Shown here: positions 8,849-17,773 of the stretch, piece by piece
Position numbering within the stretch: position 1 is the first letter of the stretch
Layout of the letters: each line of letters starts with the position of its first letter
Source of the DNA: Synechococcus sp. SynAce01
GTDB taxonomy: Bacteria > Cyanobacteriota > Cyanobacteriia > PCC-6307 > Cyanobiaceae
Direction: 5' to 3'
Length of the DNA: 64,000 bases
Assembly (NCBI RefSeq): GCF_001885215.1
Contig: NZ_CP018091.1
Coordinates: 1,426,001 to 1,490,000, forward strand
Notes under the pieces: generated by a model
Databases searched by the model: none
What the model saw: only the letters and a program-made list of their open reading frames with translations
Told to the model about the DNA's origin: nothing
Translations under genes and position numbers: made by a program

Positions 8849-10090
8849 CAGGGCTGATTGAAAGTCTGATCAAGTCGCCCATCCTGGCCTGATCCCAGCC
8901 ATTGTGAGCAGCTTGGCGATGTCGTGGGCCACCTCAGCCAGCCCAGCTCTCACCGAGTAGTGGCCGTGCAGCCCGAGCAGGTTGAGGGCCAGGGTCCTCA
9001 GCGTGGCCAGCACGGCAGCGCCGGGGCCGCCATAACGGTGTTCATCTTCATGGAGCTGGGTATCGCGGATCCAGTGCCAGCTTTCAATGCACCAGCGGTC
9101 CCTCACCAGTTGCAGCAGGGCTTTTGGCGTGGTGCGCAGGCTGGTGAGAAAAAGGTGCCGCTGGAGGGAGGGCTTGCCATGACGCTTGCCACTGACGACA
9201 AGTTCAACAATCCAGCTACTGCCGGGCCAGGCCTCGTTGATGAAGTCAGGAGCCTGTTTGGCCCTGAGTATCCAGGTGGTGTCGCGTCCATGGCTGCGTT
9301 CAGAAACCATTGCTGTGAGAGGGATCTTGCGGGAGTAGAGGAACTGCTCGCCGATCTGGCGATGCAGGGTCCTTTGGTTTGCTTTCACTGTGAGGAGGAA
9401 GTCGGCCCCCTGCTCCGTGAGCTGCCGAAAAACGGTTTCTGGGTATGAAGCGCGTCGGCCTGGATCAAGACGCCGTCGAGATCCATCGTGGCCAACAGCT
9501 CCCGCAGTACGGCACGCTCGTGAGATTCACGGGTGTCGTAGGTGGCCTGGGCAATGGCCACACCCAGGGTCTTGGAGTAGAGCGTCACCTGAGAAATGAA
9601 CGCACCGCCGCCACCGTCGGTCTGGACAATCGAGCCGCGGAGTGTCTTGCCGTCGCACACGAGCTGATCAAGACCCATCGCACCACCTGGGATCTGGGCG
9701 AGCATCCACCCCTGCAGCTGCCGGCAGATCTCGGCCACATCAACCTGCAGGAACAGATAGCGGAAGGTGGAATCAGTGGGTGGCCGCCTGAGCTCAAGAC
9801 CCAACGCCTGGTTCAGCGCAGCGTGATGGCGGAGGGCAAAGCGCTCCAGATCCCGCAGGCTCTGGCAGCCACTCAAGATCCCGAGGACCGCCACCAGGAG
9901 CAGAAACCACTGGGGGAAGCGCACCCCACGACGCATCCGTCCCTCTGGGATCGCCTGCAGAAAGCTGATCAGGTCGGCAGAGGCATTAGCAGGAGAGGGT
10001 TCTGGCAAAGAAGGGATCCATTCCCGCCGACCAAACCCAATGCTCGCAGCAACGCCAAGCTCGCTTGTGACAGACTTTCAATCAGCCCTG
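8849..10090. mobile_element. ISAs1-family insertion sequence, structurally complete ends
   Basis: 1242 bp bounded by perfect 20-bp inverted repeats (CAGGGCTGATTGAAAGTCTG at 8849-8868 and its complement at 10071-10090). Both sides carry the 10-base direct repeat GGAACGAGCC (8839-8848 and 10091-10100), a normal target duplication length for this family. The single transposase gene on the minus strand is frameshifted. Intact ends and target duplication imply recent insertion; the transposase break followed or accompanied it. Confidence 0.93.
8870..10008 (-). pseudogene. ISAs1-family transposase, frameshifted
   Basis: The first part (ATG at 10008) reads MPEPSPANASADL, then FRYLF, CDGKTLRGS and ADALHTQKPFF, standard for ISAs1 DDE transposases. 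It then runs into a TGA at 9385. The remaining part (KANQRTLHRQI, RDRWCIESWHWIRD, RTLALNLL) continues in another frame to a stop at 8870. The switch point is a run of five A on the plus strand (9428-9432, T on the coding strand). Restoring one base gives a continuous FRQLTEQGADFLLTVKANQ. A single-base loss is the simplest reading. Programmed -1 shifting on the T-run cannot be excluded but is not usual for this family. Confidence 0.85.
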
Positions 10091-10100
10091 GGAACGAGCC
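10091..10100. repeat. ISAs1 target-site duplication, right copy
   Basis: The ten bases GGAACGAGCC directly abut the right inverted repeat and match 8839-8848, showing that the flanking DNA was contiguous before insertion. Confidence 0.9.
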
Positions 10101-10130
10101 AGAATAGATTCAACTCAATTACAATTAGCA

Positions 10131-11853
10131 GTAAGTAGGGCTGTAGCCATTCAGTGGTCGTGACAGCGAACATCGCTACGGCTGACCCTGACGGCGGCCT
10201 GATTGCCGGTTGTGTCTCATGTAGAGACTGCCTGAGACGAGAGCCCCTCCTGCCGGGATTTCAGAAGCGGACTGGTTGGCATGGCCGGCCAGTGCCCGTT
10301 TTCTGATCCTGCATCAACAGCAGGAGATTCAAGTGCTGCGCCAAGAGAACGAACAGCTCCGAGCTGAACTCACCGCCCTGGCGACGGAACTGGCCAGCCT
10401 GCGCGACCGGATCGGGCGAACGTCTCGCAACTCTTCCAAACCACCCTCCAGCGACGGGTAGGGTTTTAAGCCGTCTGAACGCCGTAAAGGCAGTGGCCGC
10501 AAGCGGGCTGGCCAGCCGGGCCATCCCGGATCCGGGCCGGAGCTGCTGCCGATCGAGCGGGTGGATGAAGTGCTGGAGTACCACCCCCAGGCCTGCCGCC
10601 GTTGCGGGCAGCTGCTGGACGGTGTGGGTCCAGATCCGCTGCGCCATCAAGTGATCGAGATCCCGCCGATCACACCGCTTGTGATCGAGCACCGGCTGCA
10701 CCGGCTGGTCTGCCCCTACTGCTCGACCAGCACCTGTGCCACCCTGCCGGCGCATGTTGGGGGCAGCCGTTATAGGCCAAGGCTGAGTGCTCTGGTGGGC
10801 CTGTTTGGCAGTGCTTTCCCGTTGAGTTTCAGCAAGACCCAGGCGCTGCTCCATCAGCTGCTGGGGGTGGTGATCAGCCGCGCAGGGATTGCTGGGATCC
10901 GCCAGCGGCTGAGCCCAACCCTGGCCCCACCGGTGGCAGAAGCGCTGGCAGCTGCTCGGCAGCAGCCGGTGGCCTACGTCGATGAAACCGGCGCCCCCAC
11001 AGGCAATGCCGACGGCCGCAATCCCGATGGCCGCAGAGGTTGGCAGTGGGTCATGGTCACCCCGGTGGCAACGGTGTTCCTGCAGGGCCTGAGCCGCTCG
11101 GCTGCAGCGGCCACGGAGCTGTTGGGGGACTCTTTTGGCGGAATCGTGGTGAGTGATCGGTTCTCTGCCTACAACCATCTGCCACTGGGGCAACGCCAGC
11201 TGTGCTGGGCGCACCTAATCCGTGATCTCACCGCTATCGCCGAACGCACAGGCGCCAGCGGTGAGATCGGAGCGGAGCTGCTAAGCCTGCAGCAGCAGCT
11301 GTTTGGGCAGTGGCACCGCTGGAAGGACGCCGCGATCGACTGGCCGCAACTCCAAAAGAACTGCCGGCCAATCCGACAGGCATTTGAGGCCACGCTGCAG
11401 CAGGTGGTGGAGCTGGGATACCAACGCGGCGAGCGAACGCCATGGGCCCAGACCGTTCGCACCTGCCAGCAACTGCTGCAACGCAGCGATGCCCTCTGGA
11501 CCTTCCTGGAGCACCCTGGCGTGGAACCCACCAACAACGCCGCCGAAAGGGCCCTACGCCAGTCGGTGATTCAGCGCAAAATCAGTCACGGTGTCCAGTC
11601 GACCAGCGGCGCCATCTGCCGCAGCCGATTGCTCACGGTGACCACCACTCTGCGCCAGCAAGGCCGTGATGTCTGGCAGTTTCTGGAGCAGGCCTGGATT
11701 GCCCACCACCGCGGCGGACTAATGCCATCACTCCTGCCCAATACCTGAGCCGCTCAGCTCACAGCCTCAAGTCCTTGGTTGCTCAGCGCTGCGGGATCAG
11801 GACGATTGGCGCCATCGGCTTCCCGACCCCTGAATCGGTACTTGAAGTCTTAC
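10131..11853. mobile_element. IS66-family insertion sequence (single-transposase type)
   Basis: The left end begins GTAAG at 10131 and the complement of the right end begins GTAAG at 11853. The two ends align imperfectly over about 38 bases, sharing GTA, ATTCAG and GGTCG blocks, as expected for IS66 terminal repeats. Length is 1723 bp. Only the large transposase is present; the tnpA and tnpB accessory genes are absent, as in the compact subgroup. The 8 bases outside each end do not match (AATTAGCA and TAAAAGCC), so no target duplication remains. It sits 30 bases from the ISAs1 duplication and 28 bases from the ribH stop. Confidence 0.8.
10276..11748 (+). pseudogene. IS66-family transposase interrupted by an in-frame TAG
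   Basis: Reading from a TTG at 10276 gives a leucine-zipper-like N-terminus, then SRNSSKPPSSDG and a TAG codon at 10459-10461. The same frame continues GFKPSERRKGSGRKRAGQPG, a zinc-binding CRRCGQLLD...CPYC region, the YVDETGAP catalytic strand, GIVVSDRFSAYN, CWAHLIRDL, and the terminal NNAAERALR motif, to a TGA at 11746. All IS66 hallmarks are present, so one nonsense codon (probably CAG to TAG) splits an otherwise complete protein of about 490 aa. It is probably inactive unless the stop is suppressed. Confidence 0.87.
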
Positions 11854-11881
11854 TAAAAGCCAAGTGAGGCACTGGCGCCTG

Positions 11882-12361
11882 TTAGCCCGGCAACACCCCC
11901 ATCAAACTCCCCATCTCCAGCGCCTGCAGCGCGTAGCTCCAGCCCATGTTGCTCTTGATGCCGGCCCGCTCCAGTGCCTGCTGCATGGTGTCGGTGGTCA
12001 GAACGCCGAAGATCACCGGCACGCCCGTGTCGCGGGCCACGCTCGCCACTCCCTTGCTCACCTCGGCGCAGACGTAGTCGAAGTGGGGGGTGTCGCCTCG
12101 GATCACGGCCCCCAGGGTGATCAGCACCTGATAGCGGCCAGTGGCAGCGAGGCGCTGGGCGACCAGGGGAATCTCAAAGCTGCCGGGTACCCAGGCCAGG
12201 TCGAGCTGGCTGCTGCTGGGAGTCACATCGATCCCGTGCCGCGAGAGGGCATCCAGGCAGGCGCTCAAAAGCTTGCCTGTGACCAGGTCGTTGAAACGAC
12301 CAACAACCACGGCAATCTGAAGGTCACTGACCTCGGTGAACCGTCCTTCAAAAACCGCCAA
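11882..12361 (-). CDS. ribH: 6,7-dimethyl-8-ribityllumazine synthase
   Basis: 159 aa, normal length. It condenses 3,4-dihydroxy-2-butanone 4-phosphate with the ribitylamino-uracil intermediate in riboflavin synthesis and assembles into large hollow shells. Family signatures are [45 protein letters not shown] and [20 protein letters not shown]. It lies 6 bases after psbZ on the same strand, so the two are probably co-transcribed. This is the first core gene after the insertion-sequence border. Confidence 0.97.
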   Translation of the reverse strand: MAVFEGRFTEVSDLQIAVVVGRFNDLVTGKLLSACLDALSRHGIDVTPSSSQLDLAWVPGSFEIPLVAQRLAATGRYQVLITLGAVIRGDTPHFDYVCAEVSKGVASVARDTGVPVIFGVLTTDTMQQALERAGIKSNMGWSYALQALEMGSLMGVLPG

Positions 12362-12367
12362 TGGAAC

Positions 12368-12556
12368 TCAGACCACGAAGTAGCTCATGCCCCAGTTGAG
12401 CAGAACGAGGACCAGCCAGGTTGCTCCTCCGAGCAGGATCAGGCGGTTGGAGCGGCCGCTGTCGTCGGTGCTGGCGTAGAGCACGGGCACGGCCACCACC
12501 AGGGCGAACGACATCACCACCAGGGCCAGAACGGTGAGGGTGTTGAGAATCTGCAT
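12368..12556 (-). CDS. psbZ: Photosystem II protein PsbZ
   Basis: 62 aa, exactly the usual PsbZ length, from the ATG at 12556. A longer in-frame reading from 12598 adds 14 residues without family support. The sequence MQILNTLTVLALVVMSFALVV, a hydrophilic loop with STDDSGRSNR, and a second helix ending NWGMSYFVV give the two-helix PSII subunit. It sits at the edge of the PSII core near CP43 and affects supercomplex stability. It leads ribH in a two-gene unit. Confidence 0.96.
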   Translation of the reverse strand: MQILNTLTVLALVVMSFALVVAVPVLYASTDDSGRSNRLILLGGATWLVLVLLNWGMSYFVV

Positions 12557-12697
12557 GGAATCTGCGGGGCCTGGGCGGGCAGAAATGGATTGTCCCACGG
12601 CGTCTCTGGCTGCCTGGAAGGCGCCCTTGGATCCTTCACAACTTGTCGGGAGGTGACCCTCGTCTTACGATTGCCTCATCGATAACTTTGTTGTGGA

Positions 12698-12901
12698 ATG
12701 GCGACGACGACAGTCTCTTCCAAGTTCCAGGTGGTGTTGCCCAAGGCGGTGCGTCAGCTCTACGACCTGAAACCAGGCCAGGTGCTTCAGCTGATCTGTC
12801 TGCCCGATCGCATTGAGCTCCTGCCCCTGCAGGCTGCCTCGGCCCTGCGCGGCTTCCTCAAGGGGGCGAACAGCTTTGAGCGGGAGCCCGATCGGCTGTG
12901 A
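12698..12901 (+). CDS. vapB: AbrB/MazE-type antitoxin (VapB-like)
   Basis: 67 aa. The N-terminal swapped-hairpin motif TTVSSKFQVVLPKAVRQLYDLKPGQVLQL is typical of AbrB/SpoVT-type antitoxins that bind their own promoter and neutralise a PIN-domain toxin. The C-terminal tail ([18 protein letters not shown]) should wrap the toxin. Its TGA overlaps the toxin's GTG start by 4 bases, the normal type II toxin-antitoxin layout. It is divergent from psbZ. Confidence 0.9.
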   Translation: MATTTVSSKFQVVLPKAVRQLYDLKPGQVLQLICLPDRIELLPLQAASALRGFLKGANSFEREPDRL

Positions 12902-13287
12902 GTGAAAGGCTCGTGGTGGATTCCTCAGGCTGGATCGAGTTCTTCACGGATGGCCCCAACGCTGACCCCTTCGCCGAAGCCATCGAGCAGCCGGAGCGCT
13001 TGGTGGTGCCCACCATCAGCCTGTTTGAGGTGTTCAAGTGGATCCTGCGTGAGCATGGCGAAGGCCCAGCCCTGCAGGCCATCGCTTTGATGCAGGGCGC
13101 TGAGGTGGTGGGCTTGAGCCCCGAAATCGCCCTCCATGGGGCCCAACTGAGCCTGGAGCTCAAGTTGCCCATGGCCGACAGCCTGATGCTTGCCACCGCA
13201 CAGGCCTTTGGCGCCCTCTTGATCACCCAAGACTCGGATTTTCAGGGGCTTGCCGGGGTGCGCTGGCTGCCCAAGGTCGCGGGCTGA
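12898..13287 (+). CDS. vapC: PIN-domain ribonuclease toxin (VapC-like)
   Basis: 129 aa starting at GTG within the GTGA overlap. The PIN acidic residues are visible: D8 in VVDSSGW, E44 in SLFEVFKW, D94 in [10 protein letters not shown], and D112/D114 in LITQDSDF. Such toxins cleave RNA, often tRNA, when freed from the antitoxin. The pair lies between psbZ and mutS in core sequence with core-like base composition. Confidence 0.92.
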   Translation: MSERLVVDSSGWIEFFTDGPNADPFAEAIEQPERLVVPTISLFEVFKWILREHGEGPALQAIALMQGAEVVGLSPEIALHGAQLSLELKLPMADSLMLATAQAFGALLITQDSDFQGLAGVRWLPKVAG

Positions 13288-13322
13288 GCCTCCTACGATC
13301 GGGGACGTGCTGCAGGGGAAGC

Positions 13323-16178
13323 GTGGCGGGGGAAGCCCAGGAACAGCTTTCGCTGATGGCCGCCCCGACGCTGCAGGGATGTCTGTTCGGCCCTGCCGAT
13401 GCCTCCACGGATCGATCACCCCAAGCTCCTGCCGGGGCCGATCCAGGAGAAGCTGATCCAGATGAAACCGGGCTCGACGACACAGCCCTGATCTCCCAGG
13501 CTGCCGCCAGGCCCCGTCAGCGCCAGGTCAGGCCCGAGGCGAGCCCAACGGAAACCAGCGCCGCCGATGGATCCGAACTGCCCCGTTGGCACCACCACAG
13601 CCTGTTGGATCCGGCGGCCCTGCCGCCGATGCTGCGCCACTACGTATCGCTCAAGGCGGCCCACCCCGATCGGGTGCTGCTCTACCGCCTGGGGGATTTC
13701 TTTGAGTTCTTTTTCGAGGACGCCCTGCTGCTCTCGCGCCTGCTGGAGCTGACCCTCACCGGCAAGGAGGCGGGCAAGGGGATCGGCCGCGTGCCGATGG
13801 CCGGCATCCCTCACCACGCCGCCGAGCGCTATTGCACCGAGCTGGTGCGCCATGGCCTGAGCATCGCCCTCTGCGACCAACTCGAAGCGGTGGCCGCCAA
13901 GGGCAGCCTGCTCAAGCGGGACATCACCCGGGTGATCACCCCCGGCACCGTGCTGGAGGAGGGCATGCTGGCCGCCCGTCGCAACAACTGGCTGGCGGCG
14001 GCGGTGGTCGAGCAGGGCCACTGGGGCCTGGCGATCGCCGATGTCAGCACCGGCGAATTCAGGGTCAGCGAGCGGGTGGGCAGCGACAGCCTCTACCAGG
14101 AGCTGCTGCAGCTGGAGGCCGCTGAGCTGCTCTGGCCGGCCGTAGAAGCGGCCTCTCCCAGCTGGTGCCCTGACGCTCTCCACCTCACCCGCCTGCCGCT
14201 CACGCCGTTTTCAGCGCCGGAGGCCCGCCGCACCCTGCTGGAGCGCTTTGAGCTGGCCAGTCTCGATGGCCTGGGCCTGGGCGAAGCGCCACTGGCGCTG
14301 CGGGCGGCCGGCGGTTTGCTTCGCTACCTCGATGACACCCAGCCAGGCCAGGGTGGCGAGCCGGGCGAAAGAGCGGATCGGGCTGATGGCCGCCGCGCCG
14401 TGGTGGTGCCGCTTGATCCCCCCACGCTCACGTTTGCTGGCGATCAGCTGGTGCTCGATGCCCAGACCCGCCGCAACCTGGAGCTCACCCGCACCCAGCG
14501 GGACGGCCAGCTGCAGGGCTCCCTGCTCTGGTCGTTGGATCGCACCATGACCGCCATGGGCGGGCGGGCCCTGCGCCGCTGGATCGAGCAGCCGCTGCGG
14601 GCTTTGGAGCCGATCCGTGCCCGCCAGGAGGCCGTCTCTGCCCTGGTGGCCCAGCGTCCCCTGCGTCAGGCCCTGCGCCGCCTGCTGCGGCCGATGGGGG
14701 ATCTGGAGCGGCTGGCAGGCCGTGCCGGGGCGGGCAGCGCCTCAGCCCGGGATCTGGTGGCCCTGGCCGATGGCCTGGAGCGGCTGCCCCAGCTGGGCTC
14801 GCTGCTGGAAGCGGCGGACAGCCCCCCGCTGCGGGCGCTCCACCAAGCGGCCCCCGAGCTGGCTGAACTGGCCGCCAGCCTGCGCCATAGCCTCCAGGAT
14901 CCGGCGCCGCTAAGCCTCTCGGAGGGTGGCCTGATCCATGACGGCGTCGACCAGACGCTCGATGGCCTGCGCAACCGCCTCGACGATCACCAGGCCTGGC
15001 TGGCTGAGCAGGAGGCCCAGGAGCGCCTGGCCAGCGGCATCCCCTCCCTGCGCCTGCAGTTCCACCGCACCTTCGGCACGTTCCTTTCGGTGAGCCGGGC
15101 CAAGGCCGCCACCGTTCCCGGCCACTGGATCCGGCGCCAGACGCTGGCCAACGAGGAGCGCTTCATCACGCCCGAGCTCAAGGCCCGCGAAGCGAAGATC
15201 CTGCAGCTGCGCGCCCGCGCCGCCGGCCGTGAATACGAGCTGTTCACCCAGTTGCGGGCGCTGGTGGGCGAGCAGGCCGCCCCGATCCGGGCCTGTGCCC
15301 GCCGGGTCGCGGCCCTCGATGCGCTCGCCTCACTGGCCGAGGTGGCGGCCCTCGGCGGCTACTGCTGCCCCGAGCTCAGTGATGACCGCGGCCTGTTCAT
15401 TGAGGCCGGTCGCCACCCGGTGGTGGAGCAGCTGCTGGTGGCCGAGCCCTTCGCCGCCAACGACATCCATCTCGGTACGCCCGGCCAGCCCGACCTGATG
15501 GTGCTCACGGGGCCGAACGCCAGTGGCAAGAGCTGCTATCTGCGCCAGACGGGCCTGCTGCAGCTGATGGCCCAGATCGGCAGCTGGATTCCGGCCCGCT
15601 CCGCCCGGCTGGGTCTCTGCGACCGGATCTTCACCCGGGTGGGTGCCGTCGATGATCTGGCCGCCGGCCAGTCCACCTTCATGGTGGAAATGGCTGAAAC
15701 GGCCAACATCCTGCACCACGCCTCCGACCGCTCCCTGGTGCTGCTCGATGAGATCGGCCGCGGCACCGCCACCTTCGATGGCCTCTCGATCGCCTGGGCG
15801 GTGGCCGAACACCTGGCTGAGGGCTTGCGGGCCCGGGCGGTGTTCGCCACCCACTACCACGAACTCAATGAGCTGGCCTCCCTGCTCCCCAACGTGGCCA
15901 ATTTCCAGGTGATTGTGGAGGAAACCGGCGACAGGCTGGTGTTCCTGCACCAGGTGCGCCCCGGCGGGGCCAGCCGCAGTTATGGCATCGAAGCCGCCCG
16001 CCTGGCCGGGGTGCCGGCGCCGGTGGTGCGCCGTGCCCGCCAGGTGCTCGGCCGGATCGAGGCCAACAGCCATGTGGCCGTGGGCCTGCAGAGCGCGGCT
16101 GAACCCTCAATGGCCGAGGTTGAGCCCCTTAAGCCGAACGATCCAGATCCAGCCAGGCTCGCCGCAGCAGGGCATTGA
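13323..16178 (+). CDS. mutS: DNA mismatch repair protein MutS
   Basis: 951 aa from a GTG. It is longer than E. coli MutS because of a low-complexity N-terminal extension of about 90 residues rich in Ala, Pro and Asp. The mismatch-reading FxE motif is F126-F-E128 in [12 protein letters not shown]. The Walker A motif GPNASGKS lies near residue 730, and [12 protein letters not shown] near 808, followed by ATHYHELN. The clamp, core and ATPase domains are all present, so this is a MutS1-type mismatch sensor. The last 50 bases overlap the end of cobH on the other strand. Confidence 0.96.
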   Translation: MAGEAQEQLSLMAAPTLQGCLFGPADASTDRSPQAPAGADPGEADPDETGLDDTALISQAAARPRQRQVRPEASPTETSAADGSELPRWHHHSLLDPAALPPMLRHYVSLKAAHPDRVLLYRLGDFFEFFFEDALLLSRLLELTLTGKEAGKGIGRVPMAGIPHHAAERYCTELVRHGLSIALCDQLEAVAAKGSLLKRDITRVITPGTVLEEGMLAARRNNWLAAAVVEQGHWGLAIADVSTGEFRVSERVGSDSLYQELLQLEAAELLWPAVEAASPSWCPDALHLTRLPLTPFSAPEARRTLLERFELASLDGLGLGEAPLALRAAGGLLRYLDDTQPGQGGEPGERADRADGRRAVVVPLDPPTLTFAGDQLVLDAQTRRNLELTRTQRDGQLQGSLLWSLDRTMTAMGGRALRRWIEQPLRALEPIRARQEAVSALVAQRPLRQALRRLLRPMGDLERLAGRAGAGSASARDLVALADGLERLPQLGSLLEAADSPPLRALHQAAPELAELAASLRHSLQDPAPLSLSEGGLIHDGVDQTLDGLRNRLDDHQAWLAEQEAQERLASGIPSLRLQFHRTFGTFLSVSRAKAATVPGHWIRRQTLANEERFITPELKAREAKILQLRARAAGREYELFTQLRALVGEQAAPIRACARRVAALDALASLAEVAALGGYCCPELSDDRGLFIEAGRHPVVEQLLVAEPFAANDIHLGTPGQPDLMVLTGPNASGKSCYLRQTGLLQLMAQIGSWIPARSARLGLCDRIFTRVGAVDDLAAGQSTFMVEMAETANILHHASDRSLVLLDEIGRGTATFDGLSIAWAVAEHLAEGLRARAVFATHYHELNELASLLPNVANFQVIVEETGDRLVFLHQVRPGGASRSYGIEAARLAGVPAPVVRRARQVLGRIEANSHVAVGLQSAAEPSMAEVEPLKPNDPDPARLAAAGH

Positions 16179-16758
16179 CGGCCGCAGCAGCGAGGCCGGC
16201 GCCGCCCCTGCTGCCCTCCAGCCGGATCTGGCTCAGGCCGCTCTCGGCCAGGTGACGCTTGCTGCGCTCCACCCCCACGAACCCCACCGGCATGCCGATC
16301 ACCAGGGGCGGAACTGCCTCCCCCCTGGCGGCAGGCCCGGCGATCAGCTGCAGCAAGCGCTCCAGGGCGGTGGGGGCGCTGCCGATCAGCACCACCGCCC
16401 GTGGATGTGCAGCCAGCGCCGCCGCCATGCCCTCGGCGCTGCGGGTGCCCCCCTCCGGCGCCAGGGCGGGGGCCCAGTCGAGGATGGAGTGCACGGGGTT
16501 GGCGAAGGTGCGCCCGGCCATCGGCCTCACGGCCGCCGCTGCCATGGCGGTGTCGGTGAGGATCACGGCCCCGGCCGCCAGGGCGTCCATGCCCGCCTCA
16601 CACGCACCGGGGCTGAAGCGCAGCGCTGGGCCAAGGGTCAGGTCGCCGCTGCTGTGCACCAGCCGCTCCAGCACGTCCTGGTGCACCCCATCGAGGCCGG
16701 TCGGCCCCAGGCATTGGCGGATGTGCCGCACGCTTTCGGTGAAGATCGGGTGATCCAC
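16129..16758 (-). CDS. cobH: Precorrin-8X methylmutase (cobH/cbiC)
   Basis: 209 aa, normal length, from a GTG at 16758. It moves a methyl group from C-11 to C-12 of the corrin ring in cobalamin-type cofactor synthesis. The catalytic histidine is H35 in RLVHSSGDL. Other signatures are [17 protein letters not shown] and [20 protein letters not shown]. It overlaps mutS tail-to-tail by 50 bases and is divergent from holA with only 11 bases between the start codons. With cbiD at 50 kb it shows the organism makes a corrinoid. Confidence 0.95.
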   Translation of the reverse strand: MDHPIFTESVRHIRQCLGPTGLDGVHQDVLERLVHSSGDLTLGPALRFSPGACEAGMDALAAGAVILTDTAMAAAAVRPMAGRTFANPVHSILDWAPALAPEGGTRSAEGMAAALAAHPRAVVLIGSAPTALERLLQLIAGPAARGEAVPPLVIGMPVGFVGVERSKRHLAESGLSQIRLEGSRGGAGLAAAAVNALLRRAWLDLDRSA

Positions 16759-16769
16759 GGCCTGCCCTG

Positions 16770-17738
16770 ATGCCGATCCATCTCTACTGGGGAGACGACG
16801 AGGCCGGCCGGCAGCGGGCCGTCGACGCCCTGATCACGGCGGTGGTGGAATCCAGCTGGCAGAGCATCAACCTGACCAGGCTCGATGGCAACGATGGGGC
16901 CCAGGCGGCGCAGGCCCTCAGTGAGGCGCGCACGCCGCCCCTCGGTGGCGGTCACCGGGTGGTGGTGCTGCAGCGCAGTCCCTTCTGCAGCGCCTGCCCT
17001 GCCGATCTGGCTGGCCCCCTGGAGGAAAGCCTGGGGCTGATCCCCGAGCACACCCATCTGGTGCTGGTCAGCCCGGGCAAACCGGATGCCCGGCTGCGCA
17101 CCACCAAGAGCCTGCGGGCCGTGGCCGAGGAGCAGAGTTTTGCCCTGCCGGCGGTCTGGGATGGCAGTGGCCAGCTGGACCTGGTGCGGCGCACGGCCCA
17201 GGGCCTCGGCCATGCCCTCACCCCCGAGGCGTTGGAGGCCCTGGCTGAGGCGATCGGCAGTGACAGTGCCCGCCTCGCCAGCGAGCTGGAGAAGCTGGCG
17301 CTCTATTGCTGCCAGCGGCCGATTGATGGCGCCGCCGTGGCGGCTCTGGTGGGCAGCCAGGCCACAACCAGCCTGCAACTGGGCGATGCCCTGCTGCGCG
17401 GCGATCTCGGCGAAGCGATCGCCCTGCTCGATCACCTGGTGACGGCCGGGGAGCCCCCCCTGCGGATCGTTGCGGCGCTCACCAGCCAGATCCGCGGCTG
17501 GCTCTGGGTGAGCCTGCTGGAGGCCCAGGGGGAGCAGGACGTGGCTGTGATCGCCCGGGCCGCCGGCATCGGCAACCCGAAGCGGATCTACGTGATGCGC
17601 AAACAGATCCGCGGCCGGCCCGCCCAGCTTTTTCTGGCCCTGCTGGGCCAGTTGCTGGAGATTGAGGCGTCGCTGAAGCTGGGAGCCAAACCTGGCGACG
17701 CCTTCCGCGATGGGCTGTTGGCGGCAGCCCCCCGATAA
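16770..17738 (+). CDS. holA: DNA polymerase III delta subunit
   Basis: 322 aa. This clamp-loader subunit opens the sliding clamp. Features are an N-terminal HLYWGDDEAGRQRAVDALI (in place of a true P-loop), HTHLVLVSPGKPDARLRTTKSLR in the AAA+ core, SELEKLALY in the lid, and a C-terminal helical collar with LLDHLVTAGEPPLRIVAALTSQIR. It is read away from cobH and lies 35 bases before lysC. Confidence 0.9.
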   Translation: MPIHLYWGDDEAGRQRAVDALITAVVESSWQSINLTRLDGNDGAQAAQALSEARTPPLGGGHRVVVLQRSPFCSACPADLAGPLEESLGLIPEHTHLVLVSPGKPDARLRTTKSLRAVAEEQSFALPAVWDGSGQLDLVRRTAQGLGHALTPEALEALAEAIGSDSARLASELEKLALYCCQRPIDGAAVAALVGSQATTSLQLGDALLRGDLGEAIALLDHLVTAGEPPLRIVAALTSQIRGWLWVSLLEAQGEQDVAVIARAAGIGNPKRIYVMRKQIRGRPAQLFLALLGQLLEIEASLKLGAKPGDAFRDGLLAAAPR

Positions 17739-17773
17739 TCAGCTCCTCACGACAGCGTTGCGCGCAGACCGGG

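Noticed and set aside
10261-11214. Minus-strand frame across the IS66 element
   Set aside because: It is antisense to the transposase and has no recognisable domain.
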